From NCBI GenBank assembly GCA_019635275.1, contig JAHBZV010000015.1, forward strand, positions 1 through 59,142: DNA of 59,142 bases, given 5' to 3'. The translations under genes and the position numbers were made by a program. This DNA comes from Burkholderiaceae bacterium (GTDB lineage: Bacteria; Pseudomonadota; Gammaproteobacteria; Burkholderiales; Burkholderiaceae_E). Under the pieces are notes generated by a model. It was not told the origin of the DNA. It did not search any database and saw only the letters and a list, made by a program, of their open reading frames with translations. Positions 25,127-35,103 of this stretch are shown here, in pieces (within the stretch, counting starts at the first letter, position 1; every line of letters begins with the position of its first letter).

Positions 25127-26493
25127 ACGGCGCCGTCGGCGCGCCACACGCGCGCCAGGATCGTCGCCAGCGCTGCCGCCGCGATCGCCAGGCTCGCCCC
25201 CGAGGCGATCCAGAAGCCGCGCGCGCCGGCCACCTGCGGCGCCCACGCGTGCCCCGCGGCCCCGGCTTCGAAGGCCAGCCACCAGCCTCCCCCGAGGCCC
25301 ACCCCCCAGAGGCTCACCACGTACACCAGCATCGGCAGCGTCGTGATCCGGTAGGCCCGCAGGATGAACGAGCACATCGCCTGGGCCGCGTCGAACAGGT
25401 GGAAGGCCGCGACCAGCGCCAGCAGCGGCGCGGCGGCCGCGACCAGCGTCGCGTCGGTGGTGTAGAGCGCGGCAAGCCGTTCGCGCGAGGCGAACATCGC
25501 GAGCGCGATCGCCGCCGCGCAGCCGAGCGCGACACGGATGCCGGCCCACGCCCGCGCGCGCGCCTCGGCCGGGCGGGCCGCGCCGAGCGATTGCGCGACG
25601 AGCACGCTGGTGGCGGTGGCCAGCGCGAGCGGCACCATGTACGCCAGCGCCGCGAGGTTCGCCGCGATCTGGTGGCTCGCCGCCGTGGTGGCGCCGAGAC
25701 GCGCGAGGAACAGCGCCATGAACGTGAACGAAGTCACCTCGACCAGGTAAGTTGCGCCGATCGGCACGCCGAGCGCGAGCAGCCCGCGCAGTCGCGCGAA
25801 GTCGGGGCGCACCAGCCATCGGCCGCCGACCAGCCCGAGCTTGCGGTACAGCGGTTCGGCGCGCAGCGCAGCGAGCGCGAGCAGCACCGACAGCCACGCG
25901 ACGATGGCCGACGCGACGCCGCAACCGGCACCGCCCAGCGCGGGCACGATCGTCGCGTCGCCGTGCTGCCAGCCGTGCATGAACAACGCGTTCAGCGGCA
26001 CCTTCAGCGCCACGCCCGCCAGGTTGATCGCCATCACCGCCTTCGGGCGCGAGACTGCGTTCGACAGCGCGTGGAACACGCGAAACAGCAGCGCCGCGGG
26101 CAGGCCCGCCGCCGCCGCCCACAGGTAGGTACGCGCAACCGCAGCGACTTCGGGCGGCGGTTCGCTCAAGGCGAGCCACAGGTCGCTGGCGGCGAGCGCA
26201 GCGCAACCGGGCACCATCAGCAGCAGCGCGAGCCAGACCGCCTGGCGCGTCTCCAGCCCGATCTGCTCGAAACGCTGCGCCCCGTAGTGCTGCGCGACGA
26301 TCGGGCTGAGCGCGAGCAGCACGCCCATCAGACCGATGTAGACGCTGATGTAGACGCTCGCGCCGAGCCCGACGGCCGCGACGTCGACGGTCGACAGCCT
26401 TCCGGCCATCACGGTGTCGATCACGCCGTTGAGCATGACCGCGAGTTGCCCGACGAACACCGGCCAGGCGAGCTTGAGGATGTCGCGCGTCAT
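25087..26493 (-). CDS. MATE-family multidrug/cation antiporter
   Basis: 468 residues with 12 predicted membrane segments in two homologous halves, as in NorM. The first helix begins [25 protein letters not shown], here partly quoted as the family hallmark with the conserved P and Q. Related proteins export cationic drugs with Na+ or H+ coupling. The ATG overlaps the stop of the upstream glycosyltransferase gene (ATGA), so the two are probably translated together. The 3' end overlaps orn by 40 bases. Confidence 0.93.
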   Translation of the reverse strand: MTRDILKLAWPVFVGQLAVMLNGVIDTVMAGRLSTVDVAAVGLGASVYISVYIGLMGVLLALSPIVAQHYGAQRFEQIGLETRQAVWLALLLMVPGCAALAASDLWLALSEPPPEVAAVARTYLWAAAAGLPAALLFRVFHALSNAVSRPKAVMAINLAGVALKVPLNALFMHGWQHGDATIVPALGGAGCGVASAIVAWLSVLLALAALRAEPLYRKLGLVGGRWLVRPDFARLRGLLALGVPIGATYLVEVTSFTFMALFLARLGATTAASHQIAANLAALAYMVPLALATATSVLVAQSLGAARPAEARARAWAGIRVALGCAAAIALAMFASRERLAALYTTDATLVAAAAPLLALVAAFHLFDAAQAMCSFILRAYRITTLPMLVYVVSLWGVGLGGGWWLAFEAGAAGHAWAPQVAGARGFWIASGASLAIAAAALATILARVWRADGAVQAGGASDRKLSR

Positions 26494-28220
26494 CGCGCGT
26501 CGGGCCGGCTCCGCTCGGCGTCGCGCCGGTACAGGCGGAACCGCTCGTCGCGGTCGCTGCGGCGCTGGCCCTGCCAGACGAGCGACCAGCCGGGCTGCGG
26601 GCTCGGCACGGTGCGCGCGAGCGGGCCGTCGTCCTGGATCAGCAGCCAGTCGCATCGATCGCCGCGCGCGGCGAAGTTCATGCGCGCGAAGTAGTGGAAG
26701 CTCGCGCGCGGCGCCCGTTCGAGGTCCTGTGTCGCGACGCAGGCATCCTGGCCGTCGAAGGCGGCGGCCAGCCGCGTCGCCACGTCCCGGTAGGTGTTGC
26801 GCTCGTTGAAGACGGGCAGCCACAGGGTCATCAGCAGGAACCAGGCGAGCACCAGCCCGCCGCACGACAGCGCCATCGCGCGCCAGATCATCCGCGGTTG
26901 CCGAGAGATCCTCCAGCGCACCAGCGCCAGCCAGGCGAGCGTGGCGAGCCCGCCGAGCGCGATCTCGACGGCGATCCACTCGGGCGTGAAGCCCGGTGCG
27001 ATCTGGCTGGCGCGATAGGCCATCCGCGGCGGGAAGCCGGTCATCAACGCGATCCAGTAGGCCCAGATCACGATACCGAACAGCGAGAAGCTGGTCACCG
27101 CGAACCAGTCGATCAGGCTCACGATGCCTCGCTTGAGCGTCGGCATGCCGACCGCCGCCAGCATCGCCAGCGGCACCGTGACCGGCAGCAGCCAGCTCTC
27201 GCCGCCCGAAGGCGAGGCGAGCGCGCGCAGCGCGAGCGCGATCGCGGTGAGCATCGGCAGCGCCACCGCCGGCTCGCCCCAGCGGCCGCGCCATCGCCAC
27301 GCCGCCCACAGTGCGACCGGCCACGCGGGCCAGTAGAACCACGGGATCGTGCGCGCGAAGTAGCCCAGCGAGTCGGCGGTGGGGCCGGCGATGGCGCCGA
27401 GGTTCCACGCGGCCCAGTCGAGCAGGTGGCCGCGCTCGGCGGCCTCGCCGCCCGCGAGCAGCAACGGCCAGGGCAGCGCGCCGGCGGCGGCTACCGCCAC
27501 TGCGAGCGGCAGCATGCGCCAGCCGACGAGCCGGTACGCGCGGCTCACCAGCGGCAACACGACCAGCACCAGCAGCAGTGCCACCGCGGTGCCGACGCCC
27601 CGGCTCAACAGCGTGGCGGCGATCGCTGCGCCGGCGATCGCTGCGCCGGCCGCCGGGCGTTCCAGCGCCAGCGTGCAGCCGAACAGGAATGCCGCGATCC
27701 AGGCGACCTGGGCGGGATCGGCAGTGGTCTCGTGCATGCGCACGAGCAGGCCGAACGTGGCCATCAGCACCAGCAGGCCCGAGTCGGCGATCGCGCGGCC
27801 GAAATCGACGTTCGAGGCCGACGCGCCGAACGGGTCCGACGGCTGCACGCCCGGCCGGCGTGCAAGGCCGTAGGTCGTGTACCAGACCAGCACCAGCGCG
27901 AGCGCGAGCAGTGCGACGACGGCCAGGCGCACGCCCCCGTGCTCGCCGACCAGCGGCGCCGCAAGCTTGCCGATCGTCGCGGCGATCCAGAAGGGAAGCG
28001 GGCCTTCGGAGGGCACCGGCAGGTTGCCGATGTTCGGCATCAGCCAGTCGGCGGCGTCGCCGCGGATCATCGACAACGCGATGCCGAAGCCGGCGGCGTC
28101 CTGGGTGCGCCACGGATCGCGGCCGATGAAGCCGGGCAGCACGTAGAGCGCGCACAACAGCAGCAGCGCCCATCGCGGCAACTTGCCTGCTTCGAGCTCG
28201 GTGACGATGAATGGTTTCAT
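26490..28220 (-). CDS. ArnT/PMT-like membrane glycosyltransferase
   Basis: 576 residues with about ten to twelve hydrophobic segments and the GT-C fold N-terminal signature: RDPWRTQDAAGFGIALSM after the first helix, where the acidic residues would bind metal and the lipid donor, then SEGPLPFWIAA. A soluble C-terminal domain follows the last helix. ArnT adds L-Ara4N to lipid A; this one could modify lipid A or another glycan, with an undecaprenyl-phosphate sugar as donor. No arn biosynthesis genes are near. Translationally coupled to the MATE gene. The start lies only 23 bases beyond the rpmE terminator hairpin. Confidence 0.85.
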   Translation of the reverse strand: MKPFIVTELEAGKLPRWALLLLCALYVLPGFIGRDPWRTQDAAGFGIALSMIRGDAADWLMPNIGNLPVPSEGPLPFWIAATIGKLAAPLVGEHGGVRLAVVALLALALVLVWYTTYGLARRPGVQPSDPFGASASNVDFGRAIADSGLLVLMATFGLLVRMHETTADPAQVAWIAAFLFGCTLALERPAAGAAIAGAAIAATLLSRGVGTAVALLLVLVVLPLVSRAYRLVGWRMLPLAVAVAAAGALPWPLLLAGGEAAERGHLLDWAAWNLGAIAGPTADSLGYFARTIPWFYWPAWPVALWAAWRWRGRWGEPAVALPMLTAIALALRALASPSGGESWLLPVTVPLAMLAAVGMPTLKRGIVSLIDWFAVTSFSLFGIVIWAYWIALMTGFPPRMAYRASQIAPGFTPEWIAVEIALGGLATLAWLALVRWRISRQPRMIWRAMALSCGGLVLAWFLLMTLWLPVFNERNTYRDVATRLAAAFDGQDACVATQDLERAPRASFHYFARMNFAARGDRCDWLLIQDDGPLARTVPSPQPGWSLVWQGQRRSDRDERFRLYRRDAERSRPDAR

Positions 28221-28243
28221 GCGGCTGCGCGCAACGATAAAGC

Positions 28244-28270
28244 AAAAAAAGGCAGCGAGGGCTGCCTTTT
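28244..28270 (-). terminator. Rho-independent terminator of rpmE
   Basis: AAAAGGCAGC-GAGG-GCTGCCTTTT inverted repeat. Read on the minus strand it is followed by a run of seven T (complement of 28244-28250), so it should stop rpmE transcripts strongly; it is symmetric enough to work both ways. Confidence 0.88.
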
Positions 28271-28277
28271 CGACTGC

Positions 28278-28348
28278 GGCAGCCCAGGCTGCCTGCGGGG
28301 GGCCGCGCGTCGCGGCCCCGTCGCTCTTCGCTCGCCGCCTGCGGCGAG
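28278..28348. repeat. Three further tandem hairpins after rpmE
   Basis: Three perfect short inverted repeats follow one another: GGCAGCC/GGCTGCC (28278-28293), GGGGCCGCG/CGCGGCCCC (28299-28319) and CTCGCCGC/GCGGCGAG (28331-28348). None has a T-run. On the minus strand they lie between the rpmE stop and its terminator, so they would be in the 3' untranslated region of rpmE mRNA. Confidence 0.7.
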
Positions 28349-28378
28349 TGCCGGCTCGCTGCCTGCGGCGACCTGCGA

Positions 28379-28630
28379 TTACTTGCCGGTGCGCGCGAAC
28401 TTCTGGCGGAACTTCTCGACGCGGCCGGCTTCGATGATGCGCTGCTGCGCGCCGGTGTAGAACGGGTGCGACTCGGAGGTCACGTCGAGCTTGAACAGCG
28501 GGTATTCCTTCCCGTCGTCCATCTTGATCTTCTCGCGCGTGGCGACCGTCGATCTGGTGACGAACTTGAAGCCGTTCGACATGTCCATGAAGACGACTTC
28601 ACGGTAGTCGGGGTGGGTGCCTTGTTTCAT
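28379..28630 (-). CDS. rpmE2: 50S ribosomal protein L31, type B
   Basis: 83 residues starting [20 protein letters not shown]. The zinc-binding CxxC motif of type A L31 is missing and there are no cysteines at all, which defines the zinc-independent type B paralogue. In bacteria with both types, type B is often induced by zinc starvation, but here a strong constitutive-looking promoter and the rho neighbour suggest it is the main copy. About 60 bases of leader contain a small CCCGC/GCGGG hairpin. Confidence 0.97.
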   Translation of the reverse strand: MKQGTHPDYREVVFMDMSNGFKFVTRSTVATREKIKMDDGKEYPLFKLDVTSESHPFYTGAQQRIIEAGRVEKFRQKFARTGK

Positions 28631-28691
28631 GACTGGGTCTCCGAACCCCGCGCTTGGCGGGATTCTGGTCTCGATTCGGGAAAAGCCTTGA

Positions 28692-28721
28692 ATTATAAGG
28701 GCTTTCGCGTGCCTCGCGCAA
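28692..28721 (-). promoter_or_regulatory. Promoter of rpmE
   Basis: On the minus strand, a perfect TATAAT (28697-28692) is preceded after 18 bases by TTGCGC (28721-28716). It lies between the rho stop and the rpmE start, so rpmE is transcribed separately from rho. Confidence 0.65.
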
Positions 28722-28741
28722 GCTGCCCGGCGCCCCGGGGT

Positions 28742-30004
28742 TCAACCTCCGCGCCGCATCATGTCGAAGAATTCCTGGTTGTTCTTGGTCTGGCGCACCT
28801 TGTCGAGCAGGAATTCCATCGCCTCGAGCTCGTCCATGTCGTGCAGCAGCTTGCGCAGGATCCAGATCTTCTGCAGGAGTTCGGGCTTGATCAGCAGCTC
28901 TTCGCGGCGCGTGCCCGACCGGTTGATGTCGATCGCGGGATAGACGCGCTTTTCCATCATCCGGCGGTTCAGGTGCAACTCCATGTTGCCGGTGCCCTTG
29001 AACTCCTCGTAGATCACCTCGTCCATCCGGCTGCCGGTGTCGATCAGCGCGGTGGCAATGATGGTGAGCGAGCCGCCTTCCTCGATGTTTCGGGCTGCGC
29101 CGAAGAAGCGCTTCGGCCGCTGCAGCGCGTTGGCGTCGACGCCGCCGGTCAGCACCTTGCCCGAGGCCGGCACCACCGTGTTGTAGGCGCGCGCGAGCCG
29201 GGTGATCGAGTCGAGCAGGATGACCACGTCCTTCTTGTGCTCGACCAGCCGCTTGGCCTTCTCGATCACCATCTCCGCGACCTGCACGTGGCGCGTGGCC
29301 GGCTCGTCGAACGTCGACGCGACGACCTCGCCGCGCACCGAGCGGGTCATCTCGGTGACCTCCTCCGGGCGTTCGTCGATCAGCAGCACGATCAGCACGA
29401 CGTCCGGGTGGTTGGAGGTGATCGCATGCGCGATGTGCTGCATCAGCACGGTCTTGCCGGCCTTCGGTGGCGCGACGATCAGGCCGCGCTGTCCCTTGCC
29501 GATCGGCGCGATCATGTCGATGATCCGGCCGGTGATGTTCTCCTCGGCCTTGATATCGCGCTCGAGCACCATCGGCTTGTTCGGGTGCAGCGGCGTGAGG
29601 TTCTCGAACAGGATCTTGTGCTTGCTCGCCTCGGGCGGCTCGCCGTTGATCTTGTCGACCTTCACCAGCGCGAAGTAGCGCTCGCCTTCCTTCGGCGTGC
29701 GCACCTCGCCTTCGATCGAGTCGCCGGTGTGCAGGTTGAACCGGCGGATCTGCGACGGCGAGATATAGATGTCGTCGGTGCTCGCCAGGTAGGAAGTCTC
29801 GGGCGAGCGCAGGAAGCCGAAGCCGTCGGGCAGCACCTCGAGGCAGCCGTCGCCGAAGATGGTTTCGCCGGTCTTGGCCTTGCGCTTGAGGATCGCGAAC
29901 ATCAGCTCCTGCTTGCGCATGCGCTGGGGACTCTCGATCTCCAGGCCGGTGGCCATCTCGATCAGCTGCGAGACGTGCAGCGACTTCAGTTCGGACAGGT
30001 GCAT
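28742..30004 (-). CDS. rho: Transcription termination factor Rho
   Basis: 420 residues, the usual length of the compact Rho. An N-terminal helix bundle (starting [18 protein letters not shown]) and RNA-binding cold-shock-like domain ([19 protein letters not shown]) are followed by the RecA-like ATPase with Walker A (APPKAGKT), Walker B ([13 protein letters not shown]) and the Q- and R-loops ([19 protein letters not shown]). There is no long insertion. trxA lies upstream on the same strand, as in E. coli. Confidence 0.99.
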   Translation of the reverse strand: MHLSELKSLHVSQLIEMATGLEIESPQRMRKQELMFAILKRKAKTGETIFGDGCLEVLPDGFGFLRSPETSYLASTDDIYISPSQIRRFNLHTGDSIEGEVRTPKEGERYFALVKVDKINGEPPEASKHKILFENLTPLHPNKPMVLERDIKAEENITGRIIDMIAPIGKGQRGLIVAPPKAGKTVLMQHIAHAITSNHPDVVLIVLLIDERPEEVTEMTRSVRGEVVASTFDEPATRHVQVAEMVIEKAKRLVEHKKDVVILLDSITRLARAYNTVVPASGKVLTGGVDANALQRPKRFFGAARNIEEGGSLTIIATALIDTGSRMDEVIYEEFKGTGNMELHLNRRMMEKRVYPAIDINRSGTRREELLIKPELLQKIWILRKLLHDMDELEAMEFLLDKVRQTKNNQEFFDMMRRGG

Positions 30005-30239
30005 CGGGTGGTTCTCCCCGCGGGGACTTTGCTGGGAACGGACGGAAATCAGGGGCGCGGCTGGCAGGCCGCTAGACGTTCAGGTCGGGGTGCGGGCGGG
30101 TGAAGCCCGTGGACGGCGGGGGCGGGGTGCGGCAGACGGATCGGTCGCCGCGACGCGCCCCGGCGTCAGCCGCCGGGAGCCGGCAGGTGCGTACGAAACA
30201 GCCGCACGAACCTTCGAGCGGCTGGAAGCTTACAACGAA
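30005..30239 (-). other. Gap between trxA and rho
   Basis: 235 bases without a gene. On the minus strand a stem-loop CAGCCGC/GCGGCTG with an inner CGAA/TTCG pair (30224-30199) is followed by only three T, so it is a weak terminator for trxA at best. The remainder would be the rho leader. In E. coli the rho leader is the site of autogenous attenuation by Rho; I see no conserved element here that proves it. Confidence 0.5.
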
Positions 30240-30560
30240 TCAGAGATGGCTGTCCAGAAACAGCGTCAGCTGCGATTTCGACAATGCGCCGACCTTGGTG
30301 TCGACGACCGCACCGTTGCGGAACAGCATCAGCGTGGGGATGCCGCGAATACCGTACTTGGCCGGCACCGACTGGTTTTCGTCGACGTTGACCTTCACGA
30401 CCTGCAGCTTGCCGGCGTAATCGCGCGAGATCTCGTCGAGGATCGGCGCGATCATCTTGCACGGGCCGCACCATTCGGCCCAGTAATCGACGAGAACCGG
30501 CGCGTCGGACTTGAGGACGTCCTGCTCGAACGTGGCATCGGATACGTGCTTGATGGTCAT
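30240..30560 (-). CDS. trxA: Thioredoxin 1
   Basis: 106 residues with the classic WCGPC active site, the buried aspartate region ([12 protein letters not shown]) and the cis-proline in GIRGIPTLM. It is the general cytosolic disulfide reductant. I chose the ATG at 30560, preceded by GGGAGC; upstream in-frame codons up to 30686 are not conserved. A candidate extended -10 (TGCTATGTT, minus strand near 30591-30583) precedes it. Divergent from the 4.5S RNA gene. Confidence 0.98.
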   Translation of the reverse strand: MTIKHVSDATFEQDVLKSDAPVLVDYWAEWCGPCKMIAPILDEISRDYAGKLQVVKVNVDENQSVPAKYGIRGIPTLMLFRNGAVVDTKVGALSKSQLTLFLDSHL

Positions 30561-30642
30561 TTTTGCTCCCGGGATTGCGATAAACATAGCACACACCCGG
30601 CCGGCCTCGCCGCGCCTGCCGCAGGCCCGGACGGGCGGCTGA

Positions 30643-30648
30643 TAGAAT
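30643..30648 (+). promoter_or_regulatory. Candidate -10 element of the 4.5S RNA gene
   Basis: TAGAAT (5 of 6) ends 4 bases before the predicted 5' end of the RNA stem, so the transcript start would fall at or just inside the mature end. The -35 is not convincing. Confidence 0.45.
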
Positions 30649-30652
30649 CGCC

Positions 30653-30754
30653 GTGGGCGGGCCTCCCCGCAGTGCGGCGTGGTCAACCTGGTCAGGTCCG
30701 GAAGGAAGCAGCCACAGCCATTCCCCGTGCGTGCCGGGGTTCCGGCTCGCCCAC
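30653..30754 (+). ncRNA. ffs: Signal recognition particle 4.5S RNA
   Basis: About 102 bases. The apical domain contains the universal Ffh-binding sequence GGTCAGGTCCGGAAGGAAGC (from 30690), and the ends pair over 11 bp: GTGGGCGGGCC at the 5' end with GGCTCGCCCAC at the 3' end, one G-T wobble. The RNA joins Ffh to target nascent membrane proteins. It lies 30 bases before dnaX, a common betaproteobacterial arrangement. Confidence 0.97.
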
Positions 30755-30783
30755 CCGTTCATTCCCCGCCGGTTGCCGATGCC

Positions 30784-32520
30784 ATGACCCATCAGGTGCT
30801 CGCCCGCAAGTGGCGACCGCGCGATTTCGAGTCGCTGGTCGGCCAGGACCACGTCGTGCGCGCGCTCTCGCACGCGCTCGAGACGCAGCGGCTGCACCAC
30901 GCCTACCTGTTCACCGGCACGCGCGGCGTCGGCAAGACCACGATCGCGCGAATCCTCGCGAAGGCCCTGAACTGCGAGACCGGCGTCAGCGCCAGGCCCT
31001 GCGGCCGCTGCGCGGCCTGCGTGGGCATCGACGCCGGGCGCTTCGTCGACTGCATCGAGCTCGACGCGGCGTCGAACCGCGGCGTCGACGAAATGACGCA
31101 GTTGCTCGAGAACGCGGTCTACGCCCCGACCGCCGGCCGCTACAAGGTGTACGTGATCGACGAGGTCCACATGCTGTCGGCGCACGCGTTCAACGCGATG
31201 CTCAAGACGCTCGAGGAACCGCCGCCGCACGTCGTCTTCGTGCTCGCGACCACCGATCCGCAGCGGGTGCCGGTCACCGTGCTGTCGCGTTGCCTGCAGT
31301 TCAACCTGAAGAACATGCCGCCCGCGGCGGTGGCGGCGCACCTGGCCACGGTGCTGTCGGCCGAGGGCGTCGATTTCGATCGCGGCGCGCTCGACCGGCT
31401 CGGGCGCGCGGCCGCTGGCAGCATGCGCGATGCGCTGTCGCTGCTCGACCAGGCGATCGCCTTCGGTGGCGGCGAGGTGCGCGAGCCGGCGGTGCGCGAG
31501 ATGCTCGGCGTGGTCGACGCGGCCTGGCTGGTCCGGATCCTCGACGCGCTGGTGGCCGGCGACGGGCGCGCCCTCGTCGGGCTCGCCGACGAGATGCTCG
31601 GCGGCAACGCGCCGTTCGAGCGCACGCTGGCCGACCTCGCGGCGCTGCTGCAGCGGATCGCGCTGGCGCAAGTCGGCGCCGTCGGCGACGCCGACGATCC
31701 GGCCACGCTCGAACGCCTCGCGGCGGCGATTGCCCCGGAAGACCTGCAGGTCTGGTACCAGATCGTGATCCACGGCGCGCGCGACCTGCCGTTGGCGCCC
31801 GACGCGCATGCGGGGTTCACGATGGTGCTGCTGCGGCTGCTCGCATTCGGGCCGGACCACGGCGACGCCGCGGGCGCTGCGCCCCGGCCCGCTACGGGGC
31901 ACGCGCAGGGCGCCGCAAGAGGCCCCGCGAGCGCACCCGCCGCTGCCCGCCCGCCCGCCGGCGCCCCCGCTTCGGCCCCCGGCCCGGCCGCGCTGCGGGC
32001 GGCGATGTCCGGGCGCGGCTCGGCGCCTGCCCCGGACAATGCCGCGCGGGCTTCGGCCTCCGGCGACGCGTCGAAGCCGGTCGCCGTCGGTTCGCCGCCC
32101 CCTGTCGCGACGGGCTTCGACGGAGACTGGCCCGGCCTGGCGGCGCGGTTGCAGGTCGGCGGCTTCGTGCAGCAGTTCATGCATCAAAGCGAGCTCGTCG
32201 AGGCCGATGGCCTGCGGTTCCGCGTGCGCGTGCCGATCCGGCCGCTGGCCGAGCCTGCGACAGTGAACCGCGTGCGCGAGGCGCTCGGCGCGCATTTCGG
32301 CGCGCCGGTTCGGCTGGACGTCGAGGTCGGTCGCGTCGGGGAGGCGACGGCCGCCGCGGCCTCGGCGCGCGACCGCGCCGACCGGCAGGCGCAGGCGCGG
32401 GCATCGATCGAGGCCGATCCGTTCGTGCGCGCGCTGATCGAGGATTTCGACGGGGCGATCGTGCCCGGTTCGGTGCGGCCGATCGAGCGCCGCGACGCCA
32501 CTTCTGGAGACGAGGAATGA
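30784..32520 (+). CDS. dnaX: DNA polymerase III subunit tau (gamma/tau)
   Basis: 578 residues. AAA+ clamp-loader motifs: Walker A GTRGVGKT (45-52), zinc cysteines 64, 73, 76 and 79, the [10 protein letters not shown] Walker B and the SRC motif (LSRCLQFN). After the collar domain, about residues 365-445 form an Ala/Pro-rich linker, and the rest is the tau-specific C-terminal domain that holds polymerase alpha. I see no A6/A7 slippery run like that of E. coli dnaX, so production of a gamma form by frameshifting is not evident. First gene of the dnaX-ybaB-recR cluster. Confidence 0.96.
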   Translation: MTHQVLARKWRPRDFESLVGQDHVVRALSHALETQRLHHAYLFTGTRGVGKTTIARILAKALNCETGVSARPCGRCAACVGIDAGRFVDCIELDAASNRGVDEMTQLLENAVYAPTAGRYKVYVIDEVHMLSAHAFNAMLKTLEEPPPHVVFVLATTDPQRVPVTVLSRCLQFNLKNMPPAAVAAHLATVLSAEGVDFDRGALDRLGRAAAGSMRDALSLLDQAIAFGGGEVREPAVREMLGVVDAAWLVRILDALVAGDGRALVGLADEMLGGNAPFERTLADLAALLQRIALAQVGAVGDADDPATLERLAAAIAPEDLQVWYQIVIHGARDLPLAPDAHAGFTMVLLRLLAFGPDHGDAAGAAPRPATGHAQGAARGPASAPAAARPPAGAPASAPGPAALRAAMSGRGSAPAPDNAARASASGDASKPVAVGSPPPVATGFDGDWPGLAARLQVGGFVQQFMHQSELVEADGLRFRVRVPIRPLAEPATVNRVREALGAHFGAPVRLDVEVGRVGEATAAAASARDRADRQAQARASIEADPFVRALIEDFDGAIVPGSVRPIERRDATSGDEE

Positions 32521-32843
32521 TGAAGCAGCAGCTCGCGGGCCTGATGAAGCAGGCCCAGCAGATGCAGGAAAACATGAAGAAGATGCAGGAGCAGCTCGCC
32601 CAGGTCGAGGTCGAGGGCCAGTCCGGCGCCGGCCTCGTCAAGGTGACCGTCACCTGCCGCAACGACGTCAAGCGCATCGCGATCGACCCGAGCCTGCTCT
32701 CCGACGACAAGGACATGCTCGAGGACCTGATCGTCGCGGCCATGAACGACGCGCTGCGCAAGGCCGAGCAGACCGCGTCGGAGAAGATGGGGTCGGTCAC
32801 CGCGGGGCTGCCGCTGCCGCCCGGCTTCAAGATGCCGTTCTAG
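32517..32843 (+). CDS. ybaB: YbaB/EbfC nucleoid-associated protein
   Basis: 108 residues starting [17 protein letters not shown] and ending LPPGFKMPF, both typical. The dimeric protein binds DNA without strong specificity and is found between dnaX and recR in most bacteria. The first ATG (32517) overlaps the dnaX stop; a second ATG follows at 32520. Confidence 0.97.
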   Translation: MMKQQLAGLMKQAQQMQENMKKMQEQLAQVEVEGQSGAGLVKVTVTCRNDVKRIAIDPSLLSDDKDMLEDLIVAAMNDALRKAEQTASEKMGSVTAGLPLPPGFKMPF

Positions 32844-33053
32844 GCGCGCGTCGTTGGCGATGGGCCTGCGCTTCCGTTCGCGCCTGCGGCCGCTGCAGTC
32901 GTCGGCGTCCCGGCCCGCCGACGACCGCAGCTCTGGCAGCGTTGGCGGTGTTCGGATCGAAGACGGGGCTCTTGCTCACGAGCACCACGACGGTATCGGC
33001 AAAGGCGCCACCCGGCGGTCGGCGCCTCTGCGCGCGCCCACGGAGCGCGCGAG
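32844..33053. other. 210-base gap between ybaB and recR
   Basis: The usual spacing of these genes is much smaller. No RNA gene or terminator is recognised. The minus strand between about 33012 and 32933 reads as an unusually protein-like stretch ([19 protein letters not shown]) without a start or family match. It may be a gene remnant or chance. Confidence 0.4.
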
Positions 33054-33716
33054 ATGAAGGCCCCGGCGCCGCTCGAGGCGCTCACCACCGCGCTCAGGCG
33101 CCTGCCCGGCGTCGGCGCGAAGTCGGCACAACGCTTCGCCTACCACCTTCTCCAGCACGATCGCGAGGGCGCGGCGCTGCTGGCGCACGCGCTCGCCGAT
33201 GCGACGGCACGCGTGCGCCACTGCACGCGCTGCAACACATTCACCGAGCTCGAGGTCTGCGAGACCTGTTCGTCGCCGCGCCGCGACCCGTCGCTGCTGT
33301 GCGTGGTCGAGACGCCGGCCGACCAGCTGACGATCGAGCAGACGTCGAGCTATCGCGGGCTGTACTTCGTGCTGATGGGGCGGCTGTCGCCGCTCGACGG
33401 CGTCGGTCCGAGGCAGATCGGGCTCGACCGGCTGCTGTCGCGCGCCGCCGATCCGGCCCTTCGCGAGGTGATCCTCGCGACGAACTTCACGCAGGAGGGC
33501 GAGGCGACCGCGCATTACATCGGCGAGATGATGCGGGCGCGCGGCCTGAAGGTGAGCCGGCTCGCACGCGGGGTCCCGGTGGGAAGCGAGCTCGAGTACG
33601 TCGATCCGAGCACGATCGCTCAGGCGTTGCGCGACCGGCGCACGGTCAGCGAGGGCGCGGTCCGCGATTCGCACGACGCGCCCGAAGGGCACGACCCGGA
33701 AGGCGGGCTGCGATGA
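33054..33716 (+). CDS. recR: Recombination mediator RecR
   Basis: 220 residues; the C-terminal 15 or so extend beyond the typical 200. The helix-hairpin-helix ([18 protein letters not shown]), the CTRC...CETC zinc finger and the Toprim domain ([22 protein letters not shown]) are all present. RecR with RecO loads RecA at single-strand gaps. Its stop overlaps the next start as ATGA. Confidence 0.98.
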   Translation: MKAPAPLEALTTALRRLPGVGAKSAQRFAYHLLQHDREGAALLAHALADATARVRHCTRCNTFTELEVCETCSSPRRDPSLLCVVETPADQLTIEQTSSYRGLYFVLMGRLSPLDGVGPRQIGLDRLLSRAADPALREVILATNFTQEGEATAHYIGEMMRARGLKVSRLARGVPVGSELEYVDPSTIAQALRDRRTVSEGAVRDSHDAPEGHDPEGGLR

Positions 33717-34999
33717 GCGCCGGCCGACCTGCGGGCGGCGACGCGACACCCGGCGCCAGCGATCGCCCGGCCGGCGCAGCCCCCGCGCCGGGCCCGCTGT
33801 CCGGGGTGCGCGTGCTCGAGCTCGGGCAGCTGATCGCCGGTCCTTTCGCGGCCCGGATGATGGCCGAGTTCGGCGCCGACGTGATCAAGGTCGAACCGCC
33901 GGCGCGCGACGGCCACGACGGCGGCGATCCGCTGCGCAAGTGGCGCAAGCTCCATCCCGACGATCCGTCGGGCACGTCGTTGTGGTGGTACGTGCAGGCG
34001 CGCAACAAGCGCTCGGTGACGCTCGACCTGCGCGTCACCGCCGGCCAGCGCATCGTCCGCGAGCTGGCTGCGCGCAGCGACATCGTGATCGAGAACTTCC
34101 GGCCCGGCGCGCTCGAGAAATGGGGGCTCGGCTACGAGGCGCTCTCGCGCGACAACCCGGGGCTGATCCTGGTTCGCCTGTCGGGCTACGGGCAGACCGG
34201 ACCGTACCGCGACCGCCCCGGCTTCGGCGCGATCGCCGAGTCGATGGGCGGCATGCGTTACGTCACCGGCTTTCCCGACCGGCCGCCGGTGCGCCTGAAC
34301 CTGTCGATCGGCGACTCGCTGGCCGCGCTGCACGGCGTCATCGGCGCGCTGATGGCGCTGCACGGCCGGCGCGAGACCGGGCGCGGCCAGGTGGTCGACG
34401 TCGCGCTCTACGAGGCCGTGTTCAACATGATGGAGAGCACGCTGCCCGAGTTCGACCGCTACGGGCTCGTGCGCGAGCGCACCGGCACCCACCTGACCGG
34501 CATCGTCCCGTCGAACACCTATCCGACCGCCGACGGCCGGCACATCGTCATCGGCGGCAACGGCGATTCGATCTTCAGGCGGCTGATGCGGGCGATCGGG
34601 CGCGCCGATCTCGCCGACGACCCGGCGCTCTCCGACAACGCCGGCCGCGCCGCGCAGGCGCAGCGGATCGACGACGCGATCGCCGCGTGGACGTCGGCGC
34701 ACACGCTCGACGACGGGCTCGACGCGATGGCGCGCGCGGACGTGCCGAGCGGCCGCATCTACAGCGTCGCCGACATGGTGGCCGACCCGCAGTACCTCGC
34801 GCGCGCCATGATCGAGCAGGTGCGCCTGCCCGACGGCACGCCGCTCGCGGTGCCTGCCGTGGTGCCGAAGCTGTCGGAGACGCCCGGAGCGACCCGCTGG
34901 GTGGGGCCCGCGCTCGGCGAGCACACCGACGAGGTGCTGGCCGAGCTCGGCTACGACGCGGCGGCGATTGCCGCACTGCGTGCGGAAGGCGTGGTGTGA
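33713..34999 (+). CDS. Class III CoA transferase (CaiB/BaiF family)
   Basis: 428 residues. Family blocks include [30 protein letters not shown] and [13 protein letters not shown], in which the aspartate corresponds to the catalytic one that forms the acyl-aspartyl anhydride. It moves CoA between carboxylic acids; donor and acceptor are unknown. The start ATG overlaps the recR stop (ATGA). The transport genes that follow may bring in a related acid, but this link is only inferred. Confidence 0.93.
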   Translation: MSAGRPAGGDATPGASDRPAGAAPAPGPLSGVRVLELGQLIAGPFAARMMAEFGADVIKVEPPARDGHDGGDPLRKWRKLHPDDPSGTSLWWYVQARNKRSVTLDLRVTAGQRIVRELAARSDIVIENFRPGALEKWGLGYEALSRDNPGLILVRLSGYGQTGPYRDRPGFGAIAESMGGMRYVTGFPDRPPVRLNLSIGDSLAALHGVIGALMALHGRRETGRGQVVDVALYEAVFNMMESTLPEFDRYGLVRERTGTHLTGIVPSNTYPTADGRHIVIGGNGDSIFRRLMRAIGRADLADDPALSDNAGRAAQAQRIDDAIAAWTSAHTLDDGLDAMARADVPSGRIYSVADMVADPQYLARAMIEQVRLPDGTPLAVPAVVPKLSETPGATRWVGPALGEHTDEVLAELGYDAAAIAALRAEGVV

Positions 35000-35103
35000 T
35001 CGGGTTTTCGGCACTGCCGCGGGCTCGGCTCATCGGTTAATCTGGCGGCCGATCCGGGCAGGCCGCGCGCCTGTCGACAACCGAACGGACAGGAGACAAC
35101 GAC

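Noticed and set aside
27613-27648. 15-bp tandem repeat (GGCGATCGCTGCGCC) in the glycosyltransferase gene as a mobile or CRISPR-like repeat
   Set aside because: It encodes a simple Ala/Ile/Gly duplication in a membrane helix and does not recur as an array.
30784-32520. Programmed frameshift producing a DnaX gamma form
   Set aside because: No run of six or more A or a matching stem was seen in the linker region.
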